DNA of 64,000 nucleotides from the NCBI RefSeq assembly GCF_030068475.1, contig NZ_JAQOSP010000141.1, forward strand, positions 1 through 64,000. Reading direction: 5' to 3'. A program made the position numbers and the translations under genes. Below the pieces are notes generated by a model. The model saw only the letters and a list, made by a program, of their open reading frames with translations, had not been told where the DNA came from and did no database searches. Positions 44,701 through 53,851 of the stretch are shown here, piece after piece (positions within the stretch are counted from its first letter, which is position 1; the number at the start of each line of letters is the position of its first letter). The stretch is from Roseofilum acuticapitatum BLCC-M154. Lineage in GTDB: Bacteria > Cyanobacteriota > Cyanobacteriia > Cyanobacteriales > Desertifilaceae.

Positions 44701-47517
44701 TCCTTCCACCACACGAGTTACGCTAGAGTAGGTCATTTTCTGTAACTCCAGTCTCACCCGCTCTCCCGCTTTCGGGTTCCCCTGTGCATCGGTAACCACC
44801 ACTTCCACAGGAAAGGCTTGCCCCGCATCCGCCACAAAGTTACTCTTCAGACCGATAATATTGGCACTCGGCAACACAGTCAGGGTTTGCGAGTCACTCA
44901 CGGACAAATTCGAGACATCCGAAACCGACACATCCACCTGATAGGTCATGGGATAGGGCAAATCGGCATCTAGGTTAAACCGTTGCTCCCCAGAACCGGA
45001 ATCATCCAGGGTTTGCCGCGTTTGCAACACTTCCGTTTCTACCACAGGCGCTTCTTCCGGCCAAAACCATTGCGGGCCAAAAGTATACCCTTGCCATTGC
45101 TGGGGATTAAACTGGGTTTGGCGACGAGTGACATAATATTCTGCGCTGCCACCAATAACAGGAGCGCCAAACAGATAATTACTGCTCGTTGTGGCTGTGA
45201 TAGAATCTCCGGGTTGGGCCACCTCTTGATTTAAGCCAACTTCCACCTTAAAATTGGGCGGATTAAATTCAGCCACCTGGAAGTTACCGGTTAAGGTAAT
45301 GCCAGAACCTTCGGCACGAATGACATATTCTCCCACTTCCTGAGTTTTGGCTAAGGGAACCTCCAGGGAAAATGTGCCAAAACCGTTCGTTCTATAGTTT
45401 CCTAAGTCCGTTTCCTTGCCTTTGGGGTCTTGAATTTTCACCCGATAATTGGCTCGCGTATCGGTTTTCAGGTCTCCCTGTTCCAGATAGTACGCCACTC
45501 CGGTAAATGTGGCTTGCTCTCCGGGTTGATAGAGCTGGCGATCGGAAAATATTGTACCTCTAGAAACAGGTTTTGTATCTTCCCAATCGGCATAAATGCC
45601 ATAACCATAAGCCCCACTATAAGACTCAGTGCGGGTGAATGCCCAATCTTGACCTTCTCTGGCAATAACGAGCAGTTCGGGAGCTTCAGAAAACCGACTT
45701 CCTCCCATACAACTTCGCAAGTTTTGGGCCGTTAATTGTAGTAATCCTAAATCATCGGTTTGTCCCGTGGCACAAGCTCTAGGTTGGGGTCTCGATTTTG
45801 CTCCTAATTGGGATTGATAAATCTCTACTGTAGCACCAGGAACGGCTTGCCCATCATCTAGGTGATTGACACGAATTAAACCCGACTCTGGGAACCATTG
45901 GGCAAATACTCCCAGATTGGTCAGTTCTACTAATCCATAAAAGGTGGGGGTATTCCATTGCCGCTCCCCATTTTCTTCATAGGAGTTGGTTCTGGCTTTC
46001 ACCCCATAGGCGAGTAGTCCTGATTCTCCGCCTAATTCTGATTTTAAGTTGACTGAATTAATAAGGGTTTGGTTTTGTTGACCAGAAACTTGATAGGATT
46101 GCCATTGATTTTCGGAGGGTAAAATATCGTTGCCATTCCCTTGAGGATAGGCAGAGTCTACATAGACTAAATCGGTGGGTTCTAGGGGACGAAATGCGGC
46201 TTGATATTCTCCATCGGGGAGGTTAACACTGGAAATATCAAGCTGTAAATCTTCAGTGTTAGGTAAAATATTTAATCCACGCTGCACCCAAATATCCGCA
46301 GCTACATTTCCCGTCTCGTATTGTAGAGTAACTGGATTTTCTAGGGTTTGCCCAAATCGATCCTCTAATTCAGAGCCGATGGTAATCGTATAATTGGTAT
46401 CCGGCTCTAATGCCCAGGGGTTAAGCTGAATTAGGTTGGGTTCATAGGTGAATCGCACTAGGGGAGGGGCGTTGGGTGCGGGAGGGGGATTTATCGTAAT
46501 GGTATTAACGGCAGATTCGGCGACAATGGGATTATTAAATCTCAATTGGGGGCTACCTTTAATAAATCGCCCATAGGTTCCACCAGGGCCGGGTTCGCCG
46601 GTGGTTTCGAGTTCGTCAAAGTTGAGGGCGTTGTAGGTTTTAAATTGACTAGAAAAGGGGATTTCGCTGGCTAAGTTGCCGTTAGCGGGTTGTAATCCGG
46701 CGGAGATTTCTAGGCTGTAGGGGGTGTTTTTTTCGAGGTTTTTTTGGGGGGTAATGATATAGTCGTATTGTTGCTGGGAGGGATCGAATTCTGTTTGGGG
46801 CGTGAGGTTTGTGCTGTTTTCATCGAGGGCAATATTCAGGGCAATGTCGCGATCGCTCCCCGCAGAGACTAAGCGAGTATGCTCGGCTAAGGAATTTAGG
46901 TCTAAGGGAACATTGGAGGTAAATTTGAGTTGGGGATTAATATCTACCGGTTCCGGGTTGCCATTGCTGTCTAGATTCGTGCCCGGAAGATTGGAAAGCT
47001 GAATGGGAAGGGTGTTAAATGTCCAAGCAAAATCCCGGTCTAATTGATGGTTATTCAGGTCTTTTAAGCCTTGTTTGAGCGTTACTTGTACCCTGGTAGC
47101 TAAGGGAAGGGCGCGATCGGCTTGAAATCCTACCATGCGCGGGGTTAAAAAGCGAAATGTTCCCGGTATTCTGGGGGTAATTTCAAATTTATTGAGTAAG
47201 TCTCGTTGTTGGGGAGAGTCGAGACTTTCTAGGGGAATCAGAGGATCGGTAAAGATCACATTAATTTGATTCAGGGGTTTAGCTTCTTCCGTGGGGTTAA
47301 TGCTCTCAATCCAAGCGGGGGGAGTGGCTAAGGGGAGGGGAGAGACGCTAGGGAGGGGTTGATTTCCCGATCGCATCCCACCGATTCTACATCCTGTCAA
47401 GGTCAGCACAAAGAGCAAGATGAATACTAATACTCTATGCTTGCGGTAATATTGGCCAATCCCACGACGAAGTTGGCGGTATTGTCTTATTCCGAGCATG
47501 GCGCGACGACGGGACAT
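41737..47517 (-). CDS. alpha-2-macroglobulin-family lipoprotein
   Basis: The 1,926-residue protein has a basic start, one membrane segment and a lipobox (TLTGCRIGG, C43), so it is probably a periplasmic lipoprotein. Ig-like MG domains follow, and a bait-like and complement-like region (PLAYYNGSVITNNQGQASVTFTLPDDLTTWRVMVVA spans this, centred on PDDLTTWRVM), then the alpha/alpha toroid region near 1,450-1,700. The thioester motif CxEQ expected near NPLPFAEPMASQ is absent, as in YfaS-like variants. Bacterial members trap proteases to protect the envelope after damage. The usual partner, penicillin-binding protein 1C, is not adjacent. Confidence 0.88.
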   Translation of the reverse strand: MSRRRAMLGIRQYRQLRRGIGQYYRKHRVLVFILLFVLTLTGCRIGGMRSGNQPLPSVSPLPLATPPAWIESINPTEEAKPLNQINVIFTDPLIPLESLDSPQQRDLLNKFEITPRIPGTFRFLTPRMVGFQADRALPLATRVQVTLKQGLKDLNNHQLDRDFAWTFNTLPIQLSNLPGTNLDSNGNPEPVDINPQLKFTSNVPLDLNSLAEHTRLVSAGSDRDIALNIALDENSTNLTPQTEFDPSQQQYDYIITPQKNLEKNTPYSLEISAGLQPANGNLASEIPFSSQFKTYNALNFDELETTGEPGPGGTYGRFIKGSPQLRFNNPIVAESAVNTITINPPPAPNAPPLVRFTYEPNLIQLNPWALEPDTNYTITIGSELEDRFGQTLENPVTLQYETGNVAADIWVQRGLNILPNTEDLQLDISSVNLPDGEYQAAFRPLEPTDLVYVDSAYPQGNGNDILPSENQWQSYQVSGQQNQTLINSVNLKSELGGESGLLAYGVKARTNSYEENGERQWNTPTFYGLVELTNLGVFAQWFPESGLIRVNHLDDGQAVPGATVEIYQSQLGAKSRPQPRACATGQTDDLGLLQLTAQNLRSCMGGSRFSEAPELLVIAREGQDWAFTRTESYSGAYGYGIYADWEDTKPVSRGTIFSDRQLYQPGEQATFTGVAYYLEQGDLKTDTRANYRVKIQDPKGKETDLGNYRTNGFGTFSLEVPLAKTQEVGEYVIRAEGSGITLTGNFQVAEFNPPNFKVEVGLNQEVAQPGDSITATTSSNYLFGAPVIGGSAEYYVTRRQTQFNPQQWQGYTFGPQWFWPEEAPVVETEVLQTRQTLDDSGSGEQRFNLDADLPYPMTYQVDVSVSDVSNLSVSDSQTLTVLPSANIIGLKSNFVADAGQAFPVEVVVTDAQGNPKAGERVRLELQKMTYSSVTRVVEGGRSDRTQVEYETVGETFVRSAQTPTTAELTPPDSGSYRIRANFAGSQNSATATDLQIWATGGSGVRWGRGDEDKLEIKLDKETYKPGDTATALIQSPYEQGQLYFAIIRDKPLFQALQPVQGGAPQVQFEVTPEMLPNAAFEAVLVRQGESLETANPEDVDNLVKIGFAPFKIDLSDRLLSVEATPSNPRRQPGESQTVQLQLRDNTGSPVAGELTVMVVNEAILQLTGYRAPNLLDTVYAEQPISTRFSDNRPDVVLQPQASPLAKGWGYGGGFSAGGADTRTRRDFQPLAYYNGSVITNNQGQASVTFTLPDDLTTWRVMVVAKDGSLRFGNGETTFITSKPILTNPILPQFVRPGDRLNAGLSITNTTEATGNLDITGTVSGGLTFESTNNSMDSRQVRSSQGTLGERFPVAVSEPGTATVTFATNFNGQPVDAFEVPLEIKALEVTEQVVESGTSTNTVTLPVNVAPDTAIDTGGLDINLASTLMPQILAPAQQVFAENPLPFAEPMASQLLIAASLQRLSSQYGQAVNTFNLSQKTSEALNQLASLQREDGGFSSYPGVRQSDPYLTPYVAEAIAAASNAGFSPDGIQVDPLKRYLQDLLADPENEDFCTSALCKSTLRLETLIALAAWGDVRNEFLSDIYSVRSEFDPVTQIKLARYLSNFPQWRTESQSLFNQIRESIYQTGRRATINLPERYQWLSSATTAQAEALRLFIAQDASPAETGRLLTSLLSLRRNGTWGSTYNNAQALDALVAYAQTESTPPNFGVGVTFAGQSLGNTQFQGYENSTWNLSVPMAQLPKGNSDLVLQKSGPGNLHYLVSYGYRLTGSQPGRLNGLRVVRQVRRANEEEVLRTTGLYDRDQPFEVEAGQVFDVALEIITDHPVDHVVITDPLPAGFEAVNTEFQTANQAVQADADSWQIDYQQVYKDRVVAYGDRLTPGIYEVHYLARSVTPGSYLWPGAEAHLQYAPEEFGRNASSRLLVDN

Positions 47518-47670
47518 TCTCTCTTCCCTCAGTGAATCTGATCTTGTCTTACCTGATGGGAGTAGCGTTTGGGAAGAGTTTGTAGATATACTTTACAATC
47601 TGTGACTTAATGTGATGACTCAGCGTTGTCAGAATCAAGTCTGGTTAATCTCAAAAGAGAAGCCCGGTTA

Positions 47671-47760
47671 ATGGAAAAAAAAGCGGGCAAGATGCCCGCA
47701 CTCCTCGAATTCTTTGATATGACTGGAGTGGGAGCATCTTGCTCCCTGGATTTTTAATTA
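47671..47760. repeat. tandem hairpin repeat, unit 1
   Basis: The unit contains GCGGGC-AAGAT-GCCCGC, ACTCC ... GGAGT and GGGAGC-ATCTT-GCTCCC, bounded by an A-run and a T-run, so it can fold into a nested hairpin. A second unit follows at 47,786. The upstream bases 47,518-47,670 hold no gene I can support. Confidence 0.85.
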
Positions 47761-47785
47761 GGGTATTTAAGCGAACTTGATATTA

Positions 47786-47872
47786 ATGGGAAAAAAAAGC
47801 GGGCAAGATGCCCGCACTCCTCGAATGGCTGAATATTACTGGAGTGGGAGCGTCTCGCTCCCTTGGTTTTTA
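47786..47872. repeat. tandem hairpin repeat, unit 2
   Basis: Nearly identical to unit 1 in both hairpins and flanks (GGGAGC-GTCTC-GCTCCC here, with a compensated loop). The two units are separated by 25 bases and lie between the alpha-2-macroglobulin gene and glgP. Confidence 0.85.
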
Positions 47873-48010
47873 ATATCAAGTCCGTTGGATCAGTTCTAAT
47901 ATGTCATTGCGAATAAAACGCAGTGGAGTAAAGCAATCTCAACAATCTCGATAGTCCTAGCGATTGCTTCCCTGCGGTCGCAATGACAACTATTCAAACG
48001 GACTTGATAT
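47873..48010. mobile_element. 138-base MITE-like element with perfect 14-bp inverted ends
   Basis: ATATCAAGTCCGTT at 47,873-47,886 is the exact reverse complement of the segment at 47,997-48,010. The interior is also palindromic (GTCATTGCGA ... TCGCAATGAC; GCAATCTC ... GCGATTGC). No protein is encoded. A shortened copy is at 41,610-41,725. It may be mobilised in trans by a transposase elsewhere. Confidence 0.8.
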
Positions 48011-48053
48011 AATGATGGTATTTCCGCGAAGCGGACATGAATAACCGGACTTG

Positions 48054-48230
48054 ATATAGCTAGTCTAAATGAGTTGTGCAACAGGAAAGTCCCTCTCCCT
48101 ATATCCCTCTCCCAAGGGAGAGGGACTTTTCCCCCTTCTCCCTTCGGCTAGGCTCAGGGCAATGCCTGCGGGAGAAGGGGGTAGGGGGATGAGGGGCAGG
48201 TATTACATAACTCATTTAGGTTTGCTATAT
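48054..48230. mobile_element. 177-base MITE-like element built on the palindromic repeat
   Basis: The ends (48,054-48,075 and 48,209-48,230) are 22-base inverted repeats with four central mismatches: ATATAGC-nnnn-CTAAATGAGTT on the left and its complement on the right. The interior carries the CCCTCTCCC / GGGAGAGGG and CCCCCTTCTCCC / GGGAGAAGGGGG arms also seen at 256-408 and 20,917-21,022. It encodes no protein. Confidence 0.78.
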
Positions 48231-48275
48231 AAGATCATCCGATCGCCATAAAACCCATCCTACTCAATCCCAAGG

Positions 48276-50864
48276 CTAAGACCCCAGTTTTTGGGGAACT
48301 TTCAAACCCGCTAAGGCTTGATTATATTCTTCGAGTTCAACTTTTACGGGTTTAACGCCCCAAATTTGTTCGCAATATTCACGAATGGTGCGATCGCTAG
48401 AAAATTTGCCCATGCGGATTGAATTCAAAATCGACATCTTGATCCAATTCTCTTGATCGGCATAGGCCAGATCCACCTTATCTTGACAATCAATGTAATC
48501 CTGATAGTCAGCAAACAGCATATAGGGGTCATTGTACATCAAGGAATCCACCAGAGGCTTGAACAGGTTGCGATCGCCATGGGAAAAGAATCCAGAAGCA
48601 ATGCGATCGATCGTTTGCTTGAGTTCCGCATTTTGTTCATAATACTCCCAAGGCTTATATCCCTGTTGTTTCAGCTCTGCCACCTCTTGAGCCGTCAAAC
48701 CAAACAGGAAGAAATTCTCTGCACCCGCTTCTTCCCGGATTTCAATATTTGCCCCATCTAACGTACCAATAGTCAGAGCGCCATTCATGGAAAACTTCAT
48801 ATTTCCCGTTCCCGATGCTTCTTTACCCGCCGTCGAAACTTGCTCGGATAAATCGGCACAGGGATAAATTTTCTGCCCCAAGGACGCATTAAAGTTAGCC
48901 AAGAAAACCACCTTAATTCGACCGCGCACATCGGGGTCTTTATTCACCACTTCAGCCACGGAATTAATCAACTTAACGATTAACTTGGCCATAAAGTATC
49001 CCGGTGCAGCCTTACCCCCAAAGATAAAGGTTCTCGGTTGAATCTTCAGACCTGGATTCTGCTTAATCCGGTTATACAGCGTGATAATATTCAACACATT
49101 CAGGTGCTGGCGTTTATATTCATGAATCCGCTTTACTTGAATATCAAACAAGGAGTTGGGATCGATTTCCAACCCATTGTGAGTGCGGATATATTCCGCC
49201 ATCAACTGTTTATTGTGCTGTTTAATCTTGTGCCACTCCGATCGAAATTCTGGATCTTCGACAGAGCTTTCCAGTTGACGCAACTGATCCACATTTTTTA
49301 ACCACCCTTCGCCCAACTTACGGGTAAAAAGTTCTGACAATTTGGGATTACTTAATAAGAGCCAACGACGGGGGGTAACTCCATTGGTCTTATTGTAGAA
49401 TTTCTCCGGCCAAAGCTTGTAAAAGTCTTTCAGAGTATCCTGTTTGAGTAATTCTGTATGTAAGGCAGCCACTCCATTAATGGCATGGGAGCCGACACAG
49501 GCTAAATTAGCCATGCGGACTTTCTTTTCTGCGCCTTCTTCAATCAGGGAGAGACGGCTGAGGAGTTCTAAATCATCAGGATACCAATGCTTGACATCTT
49601 CGAGGAAACGATGGTTGATTTCGTAGATAATTTCCAGATGACGGGGAAGAACGGCTTCAAATAGGCTCACTGACCACCGTTCTAAGGCTTCTGGCATTAG
49701 GGTATGGTTCGTGTAGGCAAAGGTTTTTTGGGTAATGCGCCAGGCGATATTCCAATCAAAGCCATGTTCATCAAGCAATAAACGCATCATTTCGGCGATC
49801 GCCACCGTCGGGTGAGTATCATTGAGTTGAACGGCGGTCGTCTCTGGTAAATTATCCAGAGTTTTATGACGCATCAAGTGAACCCGGATAATATCCTGGA
49901 GGGAACAAGAGACAAAAAAGAATTGTTGCTCCAGTCGCAGTTGTTTCCCTTGGGGAGTATTGTCATTGGGATAGAGAACTTTGGAGATAGTTTCAGAGCG
50001 CATTTTTTCCGAAACTGCACCATCATAGTTCCCCGCATTAAACTCACTGAAATCAAAATCATCACTCGATTCTGCTTTCCATAACCGTAGGGGGTTAACG
50101 GTATTGGTATCATAGCCAGGAACCGGCGTATCATAGGGAATCCCCATCACCGTTGTACCGGGAATCCAACGAATTCTTGGCCGTCCTTTTTCGTCGTGGT
50201 AGGTTTCCGTATGGCCACCAAATTTGACTTCTACAGCTTGATCGGGACGAGCAATTTCCCAAGGATTACCCAGACGTAACCATTTGTCAGGAATTTCCGC
50301 TTGCCAGCCATCCTGAATAATCTGATGGAAAATTCCGAATTCATAGCGAATCCCATAGCCGACGGCAGGAATTTCTAGGGTAGCTAGGGAGTCGAGGAAG
50401 CAAGCAGCTAACCGACCTAAACCCCCATTACCTAAGCCGGGATCGGGTTCGTGTTCGAGGATTTCTTCGAGATCGAGACCCGATTCTTCGACCGCTTGAC
50501 GGACTCGCTCATAGAGGTTCAGATTAATCAGACTATTGCCTAAATGCCGACCCATGAGAAATTCGGCTGATAGATAATAGACGGTTTTTACGTCATTTTC
50601 CAGGTAGGTTTTCAGGGTTTTGAGCCAACGACTCAGGAGGCGATCGCGCAGAGTATAGGCGAGAGCCATGTAAAAATCATCTTGGGTGGCTAAGGATTCA
50701 TACTTTCCTTGTAAGTAAAATAAGTTATCTGCAAAGGCACGTTTAAGTGTCTCTACACTCATTCCTGTCCGGTCATCTTCAATCTGAATCGGACATTGTT
50801 CTTCAGGGATCATACGTTCGTTCATACAGTTCTTGCAGTTCTCGCCATAGTGGTGATGTGCCAT
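48276..50864 (-). CDS. glgP: glycogen/alpha-glucan phosphorylase
   Basis: The 862-residue enzyme has the typical GlgP sequence, including NGGLGRLAACFLDSLATL, GYGIRYEFGIFHQ and the PLP-binding loop ASGTGNMKFSMNGALTIGT with its lysine. It releases glucose-1-phosphate from glycogen, the cyanobacterial carbon store. A cysteine/histidine-rich N-terminal extension (MAHHHYGENCKNCMNER) could bind metal or respond to redox. It stands alone; the repeat block lies just downstream. Confidence 0.96.
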   Translation of the reverse strand: MAHHHYGENCKNCMNERMIPEEQCPIQIEDDRTGMSVETLKRAFADNLFYLQGKYESLATQDDFYMALAYTLRDRLLSRWLKTLKTYLENDVKTVYYLSAEFLMGRHLGNSLINLNLYERVRQAVEESGLDLEEILEHEPDPGLGNGGLGRLAACFLDSLATLEIPAVGYGIRYEFGIFHQIIQDGWQAEIPDKWLRLGNPWEIARPDQAVEVKFGGHTETYHDEKGRPRIRWIPGTTVMGIPYDTPVPGYDTNTVNPLRLWKAESSDDFDFSEFNAGNYDGAVSEKMRSETISKVLYPNDNTPQGKQLRLEQQFFFVSCSLQDIIRVHLMRHKTLDNLPETTAVQLNDTHPTVAIAEMMRLLLDEHGFDWNIAWRITQKTFAYTNHTLMPEALERWSVSLFEAVLPRHLEIIYEINHRFLEDVKHWYPDDLELLSRLSLIEEGAEKKVRMANLACVGSHAINGVAALHTELLKQDTLKDFYKLWPEKFYNKTNGVTPRRWLLLSNPKLSELFTRKLGEGWLKNVDQLRQLESSVEDPEFRSEWHKIKQHNKQLMAEYIRTHNGLEIDPNSLFDIQVKRIHEYKRQHLNVLNIITLYNRIKQNPGLKIQPRTFIFGGKAAPGYFMAKLIVKLINSVAEVVNKDPDVRGRIKVVFLANFNASLGQKIYPCADLSEQVSTAGKEASGTGNMKFSMNGALTIGTLDGANIEIREEAGAENFFLFGLTAQEVAELKQQGYKPWEYYEQNAELKQTIDRIASGFFSHGDRNLFKPLVDSLMYNDPYMLFADYQDYIDCQDKVDLAYADQENWIKMSILNSIRMGKFSSDRTIREYCEQIWGVKPVKVELEEYNQALAGLKVPQKLGS

Positions 50865-50970
50865 TCTACAGCCTATTCAAAAACTGAGAACGAACTTTTG
50901 ATGCATTTTTAAGATTTGCTTGATTCCTGAAACTGACTTTACCCCCTACCCTCTCTAATAGACTGTTGAG

Positions 50971-51585
50971 TTACCATCCCAACAGAGAAACCGCCGATTC
51001 TTTTTCCCAAGAGGATTTGAGGGCTTCTGGCACAGCCGTAGCGTTGGTGTCTGCGGCTGAACCGATCCGGGTTTCAATGCAGAAGGAGGCGGTGTTAAAT
51101 CCGCCGAAGCGCTTCACGGTACTGGTTCGCATCCGAATATCGTCCGAATCGCTGGCGAACGAAAATCGCTCGATCGCGCTCATGGTTTCATATTCGGTAA
51201 TTAAGTTCAGTCCGTCTTCATCATCCATTTCATACTGTCCAGCCACGGGGACAATTTCTGCATAGCCTTTTTCCCGCAAGAGTTTACCTTTGCGCGGGTT
51301 ATCCACATCAGGAACGATCACCATCACCGTTGAATCTTCATGACCTTCTCCTTCCCGATCCCAACCCATACTGCCGTGCCATTGCACCAGTGCGCCTCCG
51401 GCAGCTAATTGGCCATCCACTTCATGCATGGTGCAAATTTCTTGCACTCTGGGATCGTCTGGAGTTAAGGCGCTAACGGTGATTTCGAGTTCTCCCAGTT
51501 CTGCACGCCGAAAGGCCAGGTGATGGGTTGAACGCCGCGATCGCCATGTGCCTGCACTGCGCTGAAAAAACTCCATTGCATCCAT
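50971..51585 (-). CDS. CpcS/CpeS-family phycobilin lyase
   Basis: The 204-residue protein starts MDAMEFFQRSAGTWRSRR, a hallmark of CpcS/CpeS lyases, and keeps STHHLAFRRAE, WHGSMGWDR, KGKLLREKGYAEIVPVAGQYEM and TSTVKRFGGFNTASF. The family is a lipocalin-like fold that attaches bilins to a conserved cysteine (usually Cys-82) of phycobiliproteins. Which subtype it is (CpcS, CpcU, CpeS or CpeU), and so its substrate, cannot be read here. No phycobiliprotein gene is in the window. Confidence 0.88.
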   Translation of the reverse strand: MDAMEFFQRSAGTWRSRRSTHHLAFRRAELGELEITVSALTPDDPRVQEICTMHEVDGQLAAGGALVQWHGSMGWDREGEGHEDSTVMVIVPDVDNPRKGKLLREKGYAEIVPVAGQYEMDDEDGLNLITEYETMSAIERFSFASDSDDIRMRTSTVKRFGGFNTASFCIETRIGSAADTNATAVPEALKSSWEKESAVSLLGW

Positions 51586-51807
51586 CTAGATTAACCTCCT
51601 CGATTTCTGGGTAACGATTTTGACGTTTGTATTTTAATCTCCCTTTTAGTTTACATGAGAGTCATGCTAAAAATGAATCACATCGCCAGACCGGAGTTAA
51701 ATTGTTATTTGACCCGGAGCGCGATCGCGTCTCCCCAGGAGAATCGCTATCAAGTCATAATGGAATAATATTGCCGCATTCCGACAATCCATACAAAGGT
51801 CAACACT

Positions 51808-52446
51808 ATGCAAGTCACTCTTGAACAGTTAGTTATTCTTCCCGGCCATCAACTTTTAATGAAAGACATTAGTTGGCAGATGTACGAAGACTTGCTAGAC
51901 AATTTAGGAGAAAAACGCGGGTCTCGGATTAATTACAGCCAAGGAATATTAGAAATCATGACACCCTTACCCGAACACGAAGACGATAAAGTAATTATTG
52001 GTAATCTAGTAGAGATTCTGCTAGAAGAACTTGATATTGAGTTCAGAAATTTGGCCTCGACGACCTTTAAAAGTCAAACCATGAGACAAGGACTTGAAGC
52101 TGACCAATGTTTCTATATCGAAAATGAGGCAGCAGTTCGCGGTCAAAAGCGAATTGATTTAAGTGTAGACCCGCCCCCCGATTTGGCTATTGAAATTGAT
52201 CTTACCTCTCGGACTCGGTTTAATAATTATGAAGCCTTGGGAGTGGGGGAACTGTGGCGCTTTAATGGTACAAGTTTAGAAATTAATGTGCTGCAAGATG
52301 GTGTTTATATTCAATCTGATGAAAGTCCTCATTTTCCTGGACTTTCTTTAACCCAAATTATTCCTGAATACCTAGAACGCAGTAAAGTTGAAGGCAGGAA
52401 TAAAACCATGAAAGCATTTCGGGCTTGGGTTAGGGAGCTTCTTTAG
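51808..52446 (+). CDS. Uma2-family (DUF820) putative endonuclease
   Basis: The 212-residue protein has a PDDEXK-like Uma2 core: GILEIMTPLPEHEDDKVIIG, STTFKSQTMRQGLEADQCFYI and PPDLAIEIDLTSRTR, followed by YEALGVGELWRFNG. The D/E-x-D pattern (EADQ ... AIEID) corresponds to the metal site, though Lys is replaced by Asp. Uma2 proteins are highly multiplied in cyanobacteria; the physiological role is unknown. The basic tail (RSKVEGRNKTMKAFRAWVREL) is usual. Confidence 0.88.
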   Translation: MQVTLEQLVILPGHQLLMKDISWQMYEDLLDNLGEKRGSRINYSQGILEIMTPLPEHEDDKVIIGNLVEILLEELDIEFRNLASTTFKSQTMRQGLEADQCFYIENEAAVRGQKRIDLSVDPPPDLAIEIDLTSRTRFNNYEALGVGELWRFNGTSLEINVLQDGVYIQSDESPHFPGLSLTQIIPEYLERSKVEGRNKTMKAFRAWVRELL

Positions 52447-52595
52447 AGGAGGTTGTGCAATAGAAGGAGTTATTTGAGTGAGCGCCATGATTTTGGACAT
52501 CTAATGTCAGTTTTTTCCCGGTTATGCTCATCGGTGACTCAGGTCTTCCTCTCTATGATACCCTTATTCCTACAGAGGATTGAGGAAAAAGTCGA

Positions 52596-53138
52596 ATGTT
52601 CAAACGCCTAGCGATCGCCACCCTCATGGGATTAACCCTGATGTTGACCAGTTGCGTTTCTGCGACCAGTGGACTGCAACAGTATGTCAATGCCACCAAA
52701 GGATATGAGTTTTTATACCCCAATGGTTGGGTGGCAGTGAAAGTTAGTGGGGGGCCGGATGTGGTTTTCCACGATTTAGTAGAGAGAACGGAAAATTTAT
52801 CCGTGGTCATTAACCCAGTGGAGGGAGAGAAAGAATTAAGCGATCTCGGAACCGCAACAGAAGTGGGATATGAACTCTCAAAAACCGCGATCGCCCCGGA
52901 AAATACAGGACGCAGTGCAGAATTGGTGAACGCAGGTTCTAAAACCCTTGGTGATAAGCTCTATTACTTGTTGGAGTATGAGGTCAATATTCCTGACCAA
53001 CCCCTGCGTCATAACCTCACCAGTGTGGCCGTCAGTCGCGGAAAATTGCTCACGTTTAGTTTATCGACAACGGAAAAACGCTGGCAAAAACTGCATACTC
53101 TCTTTGAACAAGTGGTTCAATCGTTTAATGTTTATTAG
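52596..53138 (+). CDS. psbP: CyanoP (PsbP-like) photosystem II lipoprotein
   Basis: The 180-residue protein has a lipobox (LMLTSC, C20), so it is anchored to the lumenal face of the thylakoid. The PsbP fold follows: YVNATKGYEFLYPNGWVAVKV, VVFHDLVERTENLSVVINPV and a C-terminal segment RWQKLHTLFEQVVQSFNVY. CyanoP assists photosystem II assembly, near D2. It ends 12 bases before the Maf gene, so they are likely co-transcribed. Confidence 0.92.
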   Translation: MFKRLAIATLMGLTLMLTSCVSATSGLQQYVNATKGYEFLYPNGWVAVKVSGGPDVVFHDLVERTENLSVVINPVEGEKELSDLGTATEVGYELSKTAIAPENTGRSAELVNAGSKTLGDKLYYLLEYEVNIPDQPLRHNLTSVAVSRGKLLTFSLSTTEKRWQKLHTLFEQVVQSFNVY

Positions 53139-53150
53139 ATCCATGATGAA

Positions 53151-53771
53151 ATGATGACCATTCCTCCCTTGGTCTTAGCTTCGGCCTCCCCAGCTCGGTT
53201 GCGCTTACTCCAACAAGCGGGAATCTTTCCCCAAGTGCATCCGAGCCATTTTGATGAGTCCCAAGTGCAAAGTTCAGACCCAGAAACCTTGGTGAAAACC
53301 TTGGCCCAACGCAAGGCAGAAACGATCGCCCCGGAATATGAAAAAGGCGATCGCCTGCCCCTAATTTTGGGGTGTGATTCCATACTGGCAATCAACCGTC
53401 AAATTTATGGTAAACCTGCCAGCGCTGCCGAAGCTATGAGCCGTTGGCAGGAAATGCGCGGTCAAAAAGGCGATTTATATACGGGTTATGCTTTGTTAGA
53501 CTTAAATCAAAAGACTTCAGTGATTACCGCAGAAGTAACGACGGTCTATTTTGCCCGTGTGAGCGATCGCGCCTTAAGAGCCTATATTGCCACCAAAGAA
53601 CCCCTCAACTGTGCCGGAGCCTTCGCCATAGAAGGCAAAGGGGGCATATTTGTCGAGCGCATCGAAGGCTGTCATATGAATGTGATTGGTCTGAGCTTAC
53701 CTTGTCTGCGATCGATGGTCGAGCAGTTGGGGTACGACATCACCCAATGGTGGGAGCCATCGACCTATTAA
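53151..53771 (+). CDS. Maf-family nucleoside triphosphate pyrophosphatase
   Basis: The 206-residue Maf/Ham1-like protein has the start LVLASASPARLRLLQQAGI, the central ALAQRKAE-like LAQRKAETIAP, GCDSILAINRQIYGKP and NCAGAFAIEGKGGIFVERIEG. Maf proteins hydrolyse non-canonical or modified nucleotides (dTTP/UTP or 7-methyl-GTP types). It follows psbP by 12 bases. The ATG at 53,151 is followed by a second ATG; the choice does not matter. Confidence 0.9.
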   Translation: MMTIPPLVLASASPARLRLLQQAGIFPQVHPSHFDESQVQSSDPETLVKTLAQRKAETIAPEYEKGDRLPLILGCDSILAINRQIYGKPASAAEAMSRWQEMRGQKGDLYTGYALLDLNQKTSVITAEVTTVYFARVSDRALRAYIATKEPLNCAGAFAIEGKGGIFVERIEGCHMNVIGLSLPCLRSMVEQLGYDITQWWEPSTY

Positions 53772-53851
53772 ACCCCTAATGCTCTTAAGATTGCTACACT
53801 AAAGTTAAGAATCCGCAATCGACAATACTTCGGCCAAGTTTGGGGAGAAAT

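Noticed and set aside
42885-46000. Many 60-115 residue frames opposite the alpha-2-macroglobulin gene
   Set aside because: They are antisense shadows without recognisable domains or start signals.
47896-48081. A 61-residue frame on the minus strand
   Set aside because: It lies wholly inside MITE-like repeats and shows only palindrome-derived translation.
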